DNA from: SFWF01 sp045638145
Lineage (GTDB): Bacteria; Bacillota; Clostridia; Oscillospirales; Acutalibacteraceae
DNA length: 26,588 nucleotides
Assembly: GCA_045638145.1 (NCBI GenBank)
Contig: JAZUAU010000006.1
Coordinates: 1 to 26,588, forward strand
Direction: 5' to 3'
This document shows positions 7,512 to 14,764 of this stretch, one piece after another (position 1 is the first letter of the stretch; every line of letters begins with the position of its first letter). Both the position numbers and the translations under genes were made by a program. Below the pieces are notes generated by a model. The model was not told the DNA's origin, made no database searches, and was given only the letters and a program-made list of their open reading frames with translations.

Positions 7512-7574
7512 ATCCCCACCCCTTTTATACTATTTTAAAGCAGATAAAAATTTATTGATTAATAAGTTGTAAAT

Positions 7575-10412
7575 TTACAGCACCTTTTTGAGGAACTGAC
7601 CTGTGTAAGACTCTGCACAAGTTGCAATTTCCTCAGGAGTGCCGGTGCAGACAACCGTACCACCCCTGTCGCCTCCCTCAGGACCAAGGTCGATTATATG
7701 GTCGGCAGTCTTAATAACATCGAGGTTGTGTTCGATTGTAAGAACGGTGTTGCCACCCTCTACAAGTCGGTCAAGCACCTCGAGCAGTCTGTGAACATCA
7801 GCAGTATGGAGTCCTGTTGTAGGTTCGTCAAGAATATAGATAGTCTTGCCGGTGCTCTTCTTTGAAAGCTCTGTTGCAAGCTTTACTCTCTGCGCCTCGC
7901 CGCCCGAAAGTGTTGTTGCCGGCTGGCCGAGTTTTATATATCCAAGGCCAACGTCAAAAAGTGTCTGTAGCTTTTTTTGAATTCTCGGAATAGCAGAGAA
8001 GAAATTCATAGCCTCTTCTATGGTCATTTCAAGAACGTCATAAATATTCTTGTCCTTGTATTTCACAGACAAGGTTTCGCGGTTGTAGCGCGTACCACCG
8101 CAAACCTCGCATGGCACGTAAATGTCGGGCAGAAAGTGCATCGCAATTTTAATAATTCCATCGCCCTCGCAGGCTTCACAGCGGCCGCCCTTAACATTAA
8201 ACGAAAAGCGTCCTGCAGAATAACCCTTTGATTTTGCATCCTTTGTTTCGGCAAAAAGCTCGCGAATGTCGTTAAAAACGCCGGTATAGGTTGCAGGGTT
8301 TGAGCGTGGTGTTCTGCCGATAGGTGCCTGACTAATATCAATTATCTTGTCAAGCTGCTCTGTACCCTCAATCGTTTTAAACTTACCTGGTACGGTTTTT
8401 GCACCGTTCAGCTTTGCGGCAAGGTATTTATAGATTATATCGTTCACAAGTGAAGATTTGCCCGAGCCTGAAACGCCCGTTACGCAGACGCTTTTTCCAA
8501 GAGGAATATCCACGTTTATAGATTTTAGATTGTTTTCAGCGGCACCCTTTACAGTAAGTTTCTTTCCGTTGCCTTTTCTTCTTACAGCAGGTACGGGAAT
8601 AGTTTTTCTGCCCGTTAAATAGTCGGCTGTGAGCGAGCCTTCGCATTTTTTAAGCTCGTCTACCGTTCCCGAAAATACAATTTCGCCGCCGTGAATCCCT
8701 GCACCCGGTCCAACGTCTACAACATAATCTGCTGCTCGGATAGTGTCCTCATCGTGTTCTACCACTATAAGAGTATTTCCAAGGTCGCGAAGTCGCTCTA
8801 AGGTTTTGAGAAGACGTTCGTTATCGCGCTGATGCAGTCCGATGCTAGGCTCGTCAAGAATATAAAGCACACCCATAAGAGATGATCCAATCTGTGTTGC
8901 AAGGCGGATTCGCTGACTTTCACCGCCCGAAAGCGTACCCGATGAACGGGAAAGGGACAGATAATCAAGTCCGACACTCTTAAGGAAGTTAAGTCGCTCT
9001 CTTACCTCTTTTAAAATAGGTGCGGCAATCTGCGCCTGTCTTATTTCAAAGTCGATAGTATCAACAAACTCGAGGGTGTCATTTACACTCATTGAGCAGA
9101 ATTCATCGATATTTTTGCCACCTACCGTCACAGCAAGGCTTTCGGGCTTAAGGCGGGCGCCCCTACAGTCGGGACAGTCACACTCGTTCATATATGCCTC
9201 TATTTCGTTTCTTGCCCAGTCGGATTTAGTTTCCTTATAACGGCGTTCAAGATTAGTTATAACACCCTCAAAATCGCTGTAATAATCTCCTCCACCCCAA
9301 GCAGAATCGCGGTGGAATTTAAGCTTCATTCCACCCGTACCGTAAAGAATTACATCCTTTGCTTCCTTGGGGATATCACGGAAGGGGGTATTTACATCAA
9401 ACTCAAAATGGTCGGCAATACCCTTGTAATACATTGTGGCAATGGTTCCCATATCGGGATTATTCCAAGAGTTAACCCCCCAGCCCGAAGCGCGGATTGC
9501 GCCCTCTAAAAGGGATTTTGAATCATCTTGAATGATAAGTGCGGGGTCTATTTTCATAAACATTCCAAGTCCGGCACAGGTTGGGCAGGCGCCGAAAGGA
9601 GAGTTAAATGAAAACATTGTGGGGGTAAGCTCGGGCATAGAGATATTGTGTTCGTCGCAAGCATAATTCTGCGAAAAATAGAGTTCCTTATCCCCTATTA
9701 CGTCAACGGCAACAACACCGCCCGAAAGACCTGCCGCAGTTTCAATACTATCGGTAAGTCGGCTCTTAATTTCTTCCTTTATGACAAGTCGGTCAACGAC
9801 AACCTCGATTAAATGCTTCTTATTCTTTTCGAGCTTTATTTCCTCCGAAAGGTCGTAAATATTTCCGTCAATGCGCACTCTCGAATAGCCCGAACGACGA
9901 ATTGAGTCAATTTCCTTCGTGTGCTCGCCCTTGCGATTTTTTACAACGGGGGCTAAAATCTGAATCTTGCTACCCTCGGGAAGCTCCATAACCTTGTCAA
10001 CTATCTGGTCGGTGGTCTGCTGACTTATTTCCTTGCCGCAAACGGGACAATGAGGTGTGCCTGCTCTCGCATATAAAAGGCGAAGATAATCATAAATCTC
10101 GGTAACGGTACCAACGGTTGAACGGGGATTTTTAGAGGTGGTTTTCTGGTCGATGGATATTGCGGGAGATAGCCCCTCTATGCTGTCAACGTTGGGCTTT
10201 TCCATAAGCCCCAAAAACTGACGAGCATAGGAAGATAGTGATTCCATATATCTGCGCTGACCCTCAGCATAGATTGTGTCAAAGGCAAGGGACGACTTAC
10301 CAGATCCCGACAGTCCCGTAAAGACCGTCAGCTTATCTCTCGGAATGGAAACCGTAACGTCTTTTAAGTTGTGCTCCTTTGCTCCCTTGATAATGAGCTT
10401 GTCCTGTGCCAA
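7575..10412 (-). CDS. uvrA: Excinuclease ABC subunit A
   Basis: A 945-residue ATPase that, with UvrB, scans DNA for bulky lesions in nucleotide excision repair. Two ABC modules are seen: Walker A motifs GLSGSGKS (about 33-40) and GVSGSGKS, two signature motifs (LSGGESQRIRLA and LSGGEAQRVKLA), and CxxC zinc-finger pairs (CPVCGKE, CDCPDCRGARL, CEACEGDG, CEVCGG). Length is normal. I place the start at TTG 10410-10412 (MAQDKLIIKGAKEHN), because the ribosome-binding sequence AGGTGG lies 6 bases upstream. A TTG five codons earlier would place that sequence inside the gene. It has its own promoter after uvrB. Confidence 0.97.
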   Translation of the reverse strand: MAQDKLIIKGAKEHNLKDVTVSIPRDKLTVFTGLSGSGKSSLAFDTIYAEGQRRYMESLSSYARQFLGLMEKPNVDSIEGLSPAISIDQKTTSKNPRSTVGTVTEIYDYLRLLYARAGTPHCPVCGKEISQQTTDQIVDKVMELPEGSKIQILAPVVKNRKGEHTKEIDSIRRSGYSRVRIDGNIYDLSEEIKLEKNKKHLIEVVVDRLVIKEEIKSRLTDSIETAAGLSGGVVAVDVIGDKELYFSQNYACDEHNISMPELTPTMFSFNSPFGACPTCAGLGMFMKIDPALIIQDDSKSLLEGAIRASGWGVNSWNNPDMGTIATMYYKGIADHFEFDVNTPFRDIPKEAKDVILYGTGGMKLKFHRDSAWGGGDYYSDFEGVITNLERRYKETKSDWARNEIEAYMNECDCPDCRGARLKPESLAVTVGGKNIDEFCSMSVNDTLEFVDTIDFEIRQAQIAAPILKEVRERLNFLKSVGLDYLSLSRSSGTLSGGESQRIRLATQIGSSLMGVLYILDEPSIGLHQRDNERLLKTLERLRDLGNTLIVVEHDEDTIRAADYVVDVGPGAGIHGGEIVFSGTVDELKKCEGSLTADYLTGRKTIPVPAVRRKGNGKKLTVKGAAENNLKSINVDIPLGKSVCVTGVSGSGKSSLVNDIIYKYLAAKLNGAKTVPGKFKTIEGTEQLDKIIDISQAPIGRTPRSNPATYTGVFNDIRELFAETKDAKSKGYSAGRFSFNVKGGRCEACEGDGIIKIAMHFLPDIYVPCEVCGGTRYNRETLSVKYKDKNIYDVLEMTIEEAMNFFSAIPRIQKKLQTLFDVGLGYIKLGQPATTLSGGEAQRVKLATELSKKSTGKTIYILDEPTTGLHTADVHRLLEVLDRLVEGGNTVLTIEHNLDVIKTADHIIDLGPEGGDRGGTVVCTGTPEEIATCAESYTGQFLKKVL

Positions 10413-10418
10413 AGTATG

Positions 10419-10424
10419 CCACCT
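10419..10424 (-). promoter_or_regulatory. Ribosome-binding site that decides the uvrA TTG start
   Basis: AGGTGG on the minus strand, six bases before TTG 10410-10412. An in-frame TTG at 10425-10427 would begin before this site and so cannot use it; there is no in-frame ATG near the N-terminus. This favours the downstream TTG as the real start. Confidence 0.75.
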
Positions 10425-10447
10425 CAATATAAATATCTATTCAGTTT

Positions 10448-10476
10448 ATTTTACCACAAATCTTTTACAATAGCAA
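10448..10476 (-). promoter_or_regulatory. Promoter of uvrA
   Basis: Minus-strand TTGCTA (10471-10476), 17-base spacer, TAAAAT (10448-10453) with an extended -10 (TGGTAAAAT). It lies between the uvrB terminator and uvrA, so uvrA can be expressed apart from uvrB. No LexA-type palindrome is seen near it. Confidence 0.7.
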
Positions 10477-10481
10477 AGAAA

Positions 10482-10514
10482 AAATGAGCCAGATTTTTAC
10501 AATTTGGCTCATTT
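10482..10514 (-). terminator. Terminator after uvrB
   Basis: A 14-bp inverted repeat (10482-10495 with 10501-10514, core ATGAGCCA/TGGCTCAT) with a 5-base loop, just after the uvrB stop and followed on the minus strand by a T run. On the minus-strand RNA one pair is an A-C mismatch. Termination may be partial, allowing some uvrBA cotranscription. Confidence 0.8.
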
Positions 10515-10516
10515 CA

Positions 10517-12478
10517 TTATTTTCCGGCTCTAAGGCGGTTTATTCTGTCGCGGATTGCGGCGGCGTGTTCAAATTCAAGCAGCTTTGCCGCCTGCTTCAT
10601 CTCCCTTGTCAGTCGGGTTATCAGTTCTTCCCTTTCGGCGCGGCTCATCTGCTTTATCGGCTTTTCCTTGTCGTCGGGCTTTGCCGACATTTCTATAATT
10701 TCGTGAACATCCTTAACGATAGTCTGGGGAGTGATGCCGTTTTCTTCATTATACGCCTGCTGAATCGCTCTACGGCGTTCGGTCTCGGTAATGGCACGCT
10801 CCATTGAGGATGTAACCGAATCGGCATACATTATTACCTCGCCGTTTGCATTTCGGGCGGCTCTACCTATGGTTTGAATAAGAGAGGTCTCGCTTCTGAG
10901 AAAACCCTCTTTGTCGGCGTCTAAAATCGCCACGAGGGAAACCTCGGGGATATCGAGTCCCTCTCGCAAAAGGTTTATTCCGACAAGAACGTCGAATTTG
11001 CCAAGTCTGAGGTCTCTGATAATCTCCATTCTCTCGATAGTATCAATATCGTGGTGCATATATCTGACCTTGATATTAAGATTTTCAAGATACTCGGTCA
11101 AATCCTCTGCCATTTTCTTTGTGAGGGTGGTAACGAGGACCCTTTCTCCCTTTTCGGCTCTGATATTTATTTCCGATACAAGGTCATCAATCTGTCCCTC
11201 GGTGGGTCTAACGCTGACAAGTGGGTCAAGTAGTCCCGTAGGCCTTATTACCTGCTCGGCAATCTGTGTACTCTTTTCCTTTTCAAGGTCGCCGGGTGTT
11301 GCCGATACAAAAACCACCTGATTTATATGGTCATAAAACTCCCCAAAATTAAGGGGGCGATTGTCGAAGGCAGATGGCAGACGGAAGCCGTATTCAACAA
11401 GGTTTTCCTTTCTTGCCCTATCGCCGCCGAACATTCCTCTCACCTGAGGCAGAGTAACGTGGGATTCGTCTATAAATAGCACAAAATCCTCGGGAAAATA
11501 GTCAAGAAGAGTATAGGGTATGCTGCCTGGGGCTCTTCTTGAGAGCACTCTTGAGTAGTTTTCAACGCCCTTGCAGGTGCCGATTTCGCGGAGCATTTCA
11601 ATATCGTATTCAGTACGCTGACGGATTCTCTGTGCTTCTATCAGTTTTTCCTCCTCTTTAAAGAAGGCAACACGCTCTTCCATCTCGTTTTCTATTTCTT
11701 TGAGAGCATCTGCCATCTTATCCGATGGAACTATATAATGCGATGCAGGATAAACCGCCGCATGCTGCATAATGCTTTTTATCTCGCCGGTGAGGGTGTT
11801 AATCTCGCAAATGCGCTCTATCTCGTCACCGAAAAAATCAACACGGATAGCATTCTCTCCGGAATACGCGGGAAAAATCTCGACAACATCACCGCGGACA
11901 CGGAATTTATTACGAGTAAAATTAACGTCATTCCTCTCATACTGAAGGTCAACAAGCTTTCTGATAAGCCATTCGCGGCTGCGCTCTGCCCCCGTACGAA
12001 GGGAGATTACCATACTTCGGTAGTCAATCGGGTTACCGAGAGAATAGATACAGGAAACCGAGGCAACGATTATAACGTCGCGGCGCTCTGACAGTGCACA
12101 GGTTGCAGAATGGCGCAGCTTATCAATCTCATCGTTTATTGCCGAATCTTTTTCAATATAGGTGTCCGACCCAGGTATATAAGCCTCAGGCTGATAGTAA
12201 TCGTAATAGGAAACAAAATATTCCACCGCATTTTCGGGAAAAAATTCGCGAAACTCCGAGCAAAGCTGTGCAGCAAGGGTTTTATTGTGAGCAAGAACGA
12301 GGGTAGGTCGGTTCACACGCTCGATAATATTCGCCATAGTAAAGGTTTTACCCGAACCTGTAACACCGAGGAGTGTTTGTTCTTTATCTCCCCTATTTAA
12401 GCCCTCGACAAGCTTATTAATTGCATCGGGCTGATCGCCTGTGGGCTTATACTTTGAGTGCAAAACAAACTTATCCAT
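10517..12478 (-). CDS. uvrB: Excinuclease ABC subunit B
   Basis: A 653-residue DNA damage-verifying helicase-like protein of nucleotide excision repair. It has Walker A GVTGSGKT (38-45), the beta-hairpin region YYDYYQPEAYIPGSDTYIEK that clamps DNA, the helicase motif DESH, helicase motif VI (QTIGRAARN) and a C-terminal UVR domain (about 615-650) that contacts UvrC. Length and start are normal: ATG preceded by GAGGTGAGG. It is expressed from its own promoter upstream and followed by uvrA. In many bacteria uvrB is SOS-controlled, but I see no LexA-type palindrome in the 89 bases upstream. Confidence 0.98.
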   Translation of the reverse strand: MDKFVLHSKYKPTGDQPDAINKLVEGLNRGDKEQTLLGVTGSGKTFTMANIIERVNRPTLVLAHNKTLAAQLCSEFREFFPENAVEYFVSYYDYYQPEAYIPGSDTYIEKDSAINDEIDKLRHSATCALSERRDVIIVASVSCIYSLGNPIDYRSMVISLRTGAERSREWLIRKLVDLQYERNDVNFTRNKFRVRGDVVEIFPAYSGENAIRVDFFGDEIERICEINTLTGEIKSIMQHAAVYPASHYIVPSDKMADALKEIENEMEERVAFFKEEEKLIEAQRIRQRTEYDIEMLREIGTCKGVENYSRVLSRRAPGSIPYTLLDYFPEDFVLFIDESHVTLPQVRGMFGGDRARKENLVEYGFRLPSAFDNRPLNFGEFYDHINQVVFVSATPGDLEKEKSTQIAEQVIRPTGLLDPLVSVRPTEGQIDDLVSEINIRAEKGERVLVTTLTKKMAEDLTEYLENLNIKVRYMHHDIDTIERMEIIRDLRLGKFDVLVGINLLREGLDIPEVSLVAILDADKEGFLRSETSLIQTIGRAARNANGEVIMYADSVTSSMERAITETERRRAIQQAYNEENGITPQTIVKDVHEIIEMSAKPDDKEKPIKQMSRAEREELITRLTREMKQAAKLLEFEHAAAIRDRINRLRAGK

Positions 12479-12504
12479 TCCCTCACCTCACAATCTTAAT
12501 TATT

Positions 12505-12533
12505 ATTATAACACAAAATTTTTAATATGCAAA
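12505..12533 (-). promoter_or_regulatory. Promoter of uvrB
   Basis: Minus-strand TTTGCA (12528-12533), 17-base spacer, consensus TATAAT (12505-12510) with an extended -10 (TGTTATAAT). The -35 box sits two bases from the arm of the upstream terminator. Confidence 0.75.
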
Positions 12534-12534
12534 T

Positions 12535-12563
12535 AAAACGGCAGACATTTCATCTGCCGTTTT
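12535..12563 (-). terminator. Terminator of the YitT-family gene
   Basis: A 12-bp stem (12535-12546 with 12552-12563, core ACGGCAGA/TCTGCCGT) and a 5-base loop. On the minus strand the stem ends in TTTT followed by ATTT, directly after the yitT-family stop codon. Confidence 0.88.
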
Positions 12564-12567
12564 TCGA

Positions 12568-13407
12568 TTATACACTTCGGAAGCCTTTGCCTATGATTTC
12601 GCTGCTTGTTGTGATTATGATAAAGGCGTGTAGGTCGATTTCCTTTACCCTTTCGCGGAGCTTTACTGCTTCTGCACGGCGGCATACTGTGTGAATCATA
12701 ACCCTTTCCTCACCCGTATATTCACCGATCGCCTTGTGGACGGTTGCGCCGTGATGAAGATTTTTTAGGATATATTCGTTAATTTCGTCGGGTTTCTCGG
12801 TTATTACAACGAAATATTTACAGCTGTTGATGGCTTCGATAACACCGTCTACGATAAATGCCTTTGCGAAGAGTCCAAGAAGAGAAAAAAGTCCCGTTTC
12901 AATGCCAAAAACAAAGAAGGAGCTTGAGGCAACGATGAAATCTGCCATAAGAAGTGCCTTGCCAACATCCATTTTTAAATATTTTTTAAGAATCAGGGCA
13001 ACTATATCGGTACCACCCGAGGATGCCGCTACGTTGAACATCATTGCCGAGCCGATTGAGGTTAAAAGCATTGCGTATACAAGCTCTAAAAGAGGCTGAT
13101 TTGAAAGGGGTGCATCGAGAGGTGTTATCCATTCAAACACAAATGTAAGTGCCGAATAGAGCATTGAGCAATAGACAGTTTTAAAGCCGGTCCCCTTGCC
13201 GAAAAACGCGAAGCCTACTATAAGAAGTCCGATATTTAAAATCCAAATCCAAGCGGCGGGGGTTATGGGAGTTAAAGCGCCGAGTATGGTACCGATACCC
13301 GTAACACCTCCGGTTGAAAAGCCGTTCGGTATTTTAAAATAATAAACGCCGATGGCAAGAAGCAGTGAGCCGAGGGTCATCATTACAAACTCACTGACTT
13401 TTTTCAT
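12568..13407 (-). CDS. YitT family membrane protein (with DUF2179 domain)
   Basis: A 279-residue protein with about five or six membrane segments in the first 195 residues, including the family's glycine-rich SSGGTDIVA loop and the N-terminal PNGFSTGGVTGIGT, followed by a cytosolic DUF2179 domain (about 200-279). This is the standard YitT architecture (DUF161 plus DUF2179) widespread in Firmicutes. Transport is suspected but no substrate is firmly established. ATG 13405-13407 has AGGAG seven or eight bases upstream. It is a single-gene unit with its own promoter and terminator, divergent from the small membrane protein gene at 13559. Confidence 0.93.
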   Translation of the reverse strand: MKKVSEFVMMTLGSLLLAIGVYYFKIPNGFSTGGVTGIGTILGALTPITPAAWIWILNIGLLIVGFAFFGKGTGFKTVYCSMLYSALTFVFEWITPLDAPLSNQPLLELVYAMLLTSIGSAMMFNVAASSGGTDIVALILKKYLKMDVGKALLMADFIVASSSFFVFGIETGLFSLLGLFAKAFIVDGVIEAINSCKYFVVITEKPDEINEYILKNLHHGATVHKAIGEYTGEERVMIHTVCRRAEAVKLRERVKEIDLHAFIIITTSSEIIGKGFRSV

Positions 13408-13437
13408 AGCACCATCTCCTATTAATTTTCCAACAAC

Positions 13438-13466
13438 ATTATAATAATTAGTATTGCTCCTTACAA
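13438..13466 (-). promoter_or_regulatory. Promoter of the YitT-family gene
   Basis: Minus-strand TTGTAA (13461-13466), 17-base spacer, consensus TATAAT (13438-13443), about 30 bases before the start codon. The rest of this 151-base divergent intergenic region holds only the plus-strand promoter candidate. Confidence 0.75.
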
Positions 13467-13507
13467 GCCTTTAAAACGGACAAAAATATGAAATAATTCC
13501 TTGATTT

Positions 13508-13540
13508 TTGACACTATTCGTGTTATTCTTATTGTATAAA
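13508..13540 (+). promoter_or_regulatory. Tentative promoter of the small membrane protein gene
   Basis: A consensus -35 TTGACA (13508-13513) is followed by TATTGT at 16 bases (13530-13535) or TATAAA at 21 bases (13535-13540). Neither combination is ideal and the leader would be very short before the GGAGG site at 13546. The -35 match is clear; the -10 is uncertain. Confidence 0.4.
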
Positions 13541-13558
13541 ATATTGGAGGTTTTATCA

Positions 13559-13798
13559 ATGGAATTACTTAAAAAGATTTTCCCCTATTCTTTCGGTGAG
13601 AAAAAGGACCTTGCATCTGCAATCATTTTAGCACTTATCCACCTTGTAGTTGGTATCGTTGTTGGTGTTGTAATCGGTATCTTAGCAAAAATTCCGGTTC
13701 TCGGCATTATCATCGGTCTTCTCGGTGGTCTTGTTGACCTTTACGTGCTCGTTGCAATCGTTCTTATTTTCCTTGATTTCTACAAGATTCTTAAATAA
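13559..13798 (+). CDS. Small hydrophobic membrane protein (79 aa)
   Basis: The only plus-strand gene in the window. It encodes a 79-residue protein with a short amphipathic start (MELLKKIFPYSFGEKKD) and two long hydrophobic segments (about 18-42 and 46-75) rich in Ile, Val, Leu and Gly, separated by a Pro/Gly turn. Similar unnamed two-helix proteins occur in Clostridia, but I know of no function. The start is ATG 13559-13561, eight bases after a strong GGAGG. The frame is open 17 codons upstream, but that would run through the likely -35 box. It ends at a shared terminator facing trxB. Confidence 0.82.
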   Translation: MELLKKIFPYSFGEKKDLASAIILALIHLVVGIVVGVVIGILAKIPVLGIIIGLLGGLVDLYVLVAIVLIFLDFYKILK

Positions 13799-13812
13799 GA
13801 ATAGGAATTTTA

Positions 13813-13848
13813 AAAGCCCTTTGGATTACTCCAAAGGGCTTTGTTTTT
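13813..13848. terminator. Bidirectional terminator between the small membrane protein gene and trxB
   Basis: A perfect 13-bp stem (13813-13825 with 13830-13842, core AAGCCCTTTGGA) with a 4-base loop. On the plus strand it is followed by GTTTTTT and on the minus strand by a shorter T run. It serves two convergent genes; the trxB stop codon begins within the plus-strand T run. Confidence 0.9.
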
Positions 13849-14747
13849 TATTTTCCGTCGATATAATCGCAGGCGGCAAGTGCTGCTACTGCGCCGTCAG
13901 CAGCGGCGGTGGCTACCTGACGTATTCTCTTTGAACGGCAGTCGCCCGCAACGAATATTCCAGGGGCGTTTGTCTTGCAGTCCTCCCCTGCATCGGCATA
14001 TCCGTAATCGTTAAGTGAGATAAGTGACGCAAAGGGTTCGTTTTGGGGGATAAGACCAATAGCAACGAACATTCCGTCGATATCAATATCCTTTTCGCCC
14101 TGCTCGGTTTTAATCGTAATGCCCTCAAGGGCAGAATCTCCAATAAGCTTTTCTACGGTTGCGCCGAGGATAATCTCGACGTTTTCTTTCGTTTTCAGCT
14201 GATTAACAAGCTTTTCTTCGCCCGTAAAAAAGGCAAGATTCTGGATAACATAGACCTTTTTGGCAAGGTCTGAGAGAAGAAGAGCTTCCTGAAGTGCAGA
14301 GTTTCCGCCGCCGATTACCGCAACGGTTTTTCCCTGATAAAAAGCACCGTCACAAACCGCGCAGAAGGAAATGCCCTCTCCAACGAAATTTTCCTCGTTT
14401 TCGAGTCCTAACATTCTGTGCTTTGCTCCCGTGGCGATAATAACAGCCTTTGCCTCATACTCGCCACAGTCGGTTTGAACGATTTTCACCTCGTCGCCGC
14501 TGACCGAGAGAACCTCTGCACATTCAACATCGGCTCCCTGCTCAAGCACCTGCTCGGTTAATTTTTCGGCAAACTCGTTTCCGGTAAGGCTTAAAAAGCC
14601 GGGGATATTTTCTACCTTTGGCGAATAGGTTATCTGACCGCCAAAGCCGCCCTTTTCGATTACCAAAACATTTTTATTTGCCCTCTTAGCATAGAGGGGG
14701 GCGACGAGCCCTGCAGGGCCGCCGCCGATAATTATAATATCATACAT
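13848..14747 (-). CDS. trxB: Thioredoxin reductase-like flavoprotein
   Basis: A 299-residue FAD enzyme that passes electrons to a thioredoxin-like protein. FAD-binding GGGPAG is at 8-13, the redox-active pair is CAVC (Cys129, Cys132) followed by DG, a second dinucleotide-binding GGGNSA is at 146-151, and the C-terminal FAD motif reads GIFVAGDCR. The loop that usually reads HRRxxxR, which grips the 2'-phosphate of NADPH, is IQN (168-170) here with Thr at the later Arg position, so NADPH may not be the donor. It lies 17 bases after nrdD, whose product carries a fused thioredoxin-like domain; that domain is its probable partner. Length is slightly short but complete. Confidence 0.92.
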   Translation of the reverse strand: MYDIIIIGGGPAGLVAPLYAKRANKNVLVIEKGGFGGQITYSPKVENIPGFLSLTGNEFAEKLTEQVLEQGADVECAEVLSVSGDEVKIVQTDCGEYEAKAVIIATGAKHRMLGLENEENFVGEGISFCAVCDGAFYQGKTVAVIGGGNSALQEALLLSDLAKKVYVIQNLAFFTGEEKLVNQLKTKENVEIILGATVEKLIGDSALEGITIKTEQGEKDIDIDGMFVAIGLIPQNEPFASLISLNDYGYADAGEDCKTNAPGIFVAGDCRSKRIRQVATAAADGAVAALAACDYIDGK

Positions 14748-14764
14748 AATTATTTTTCCTGTTT

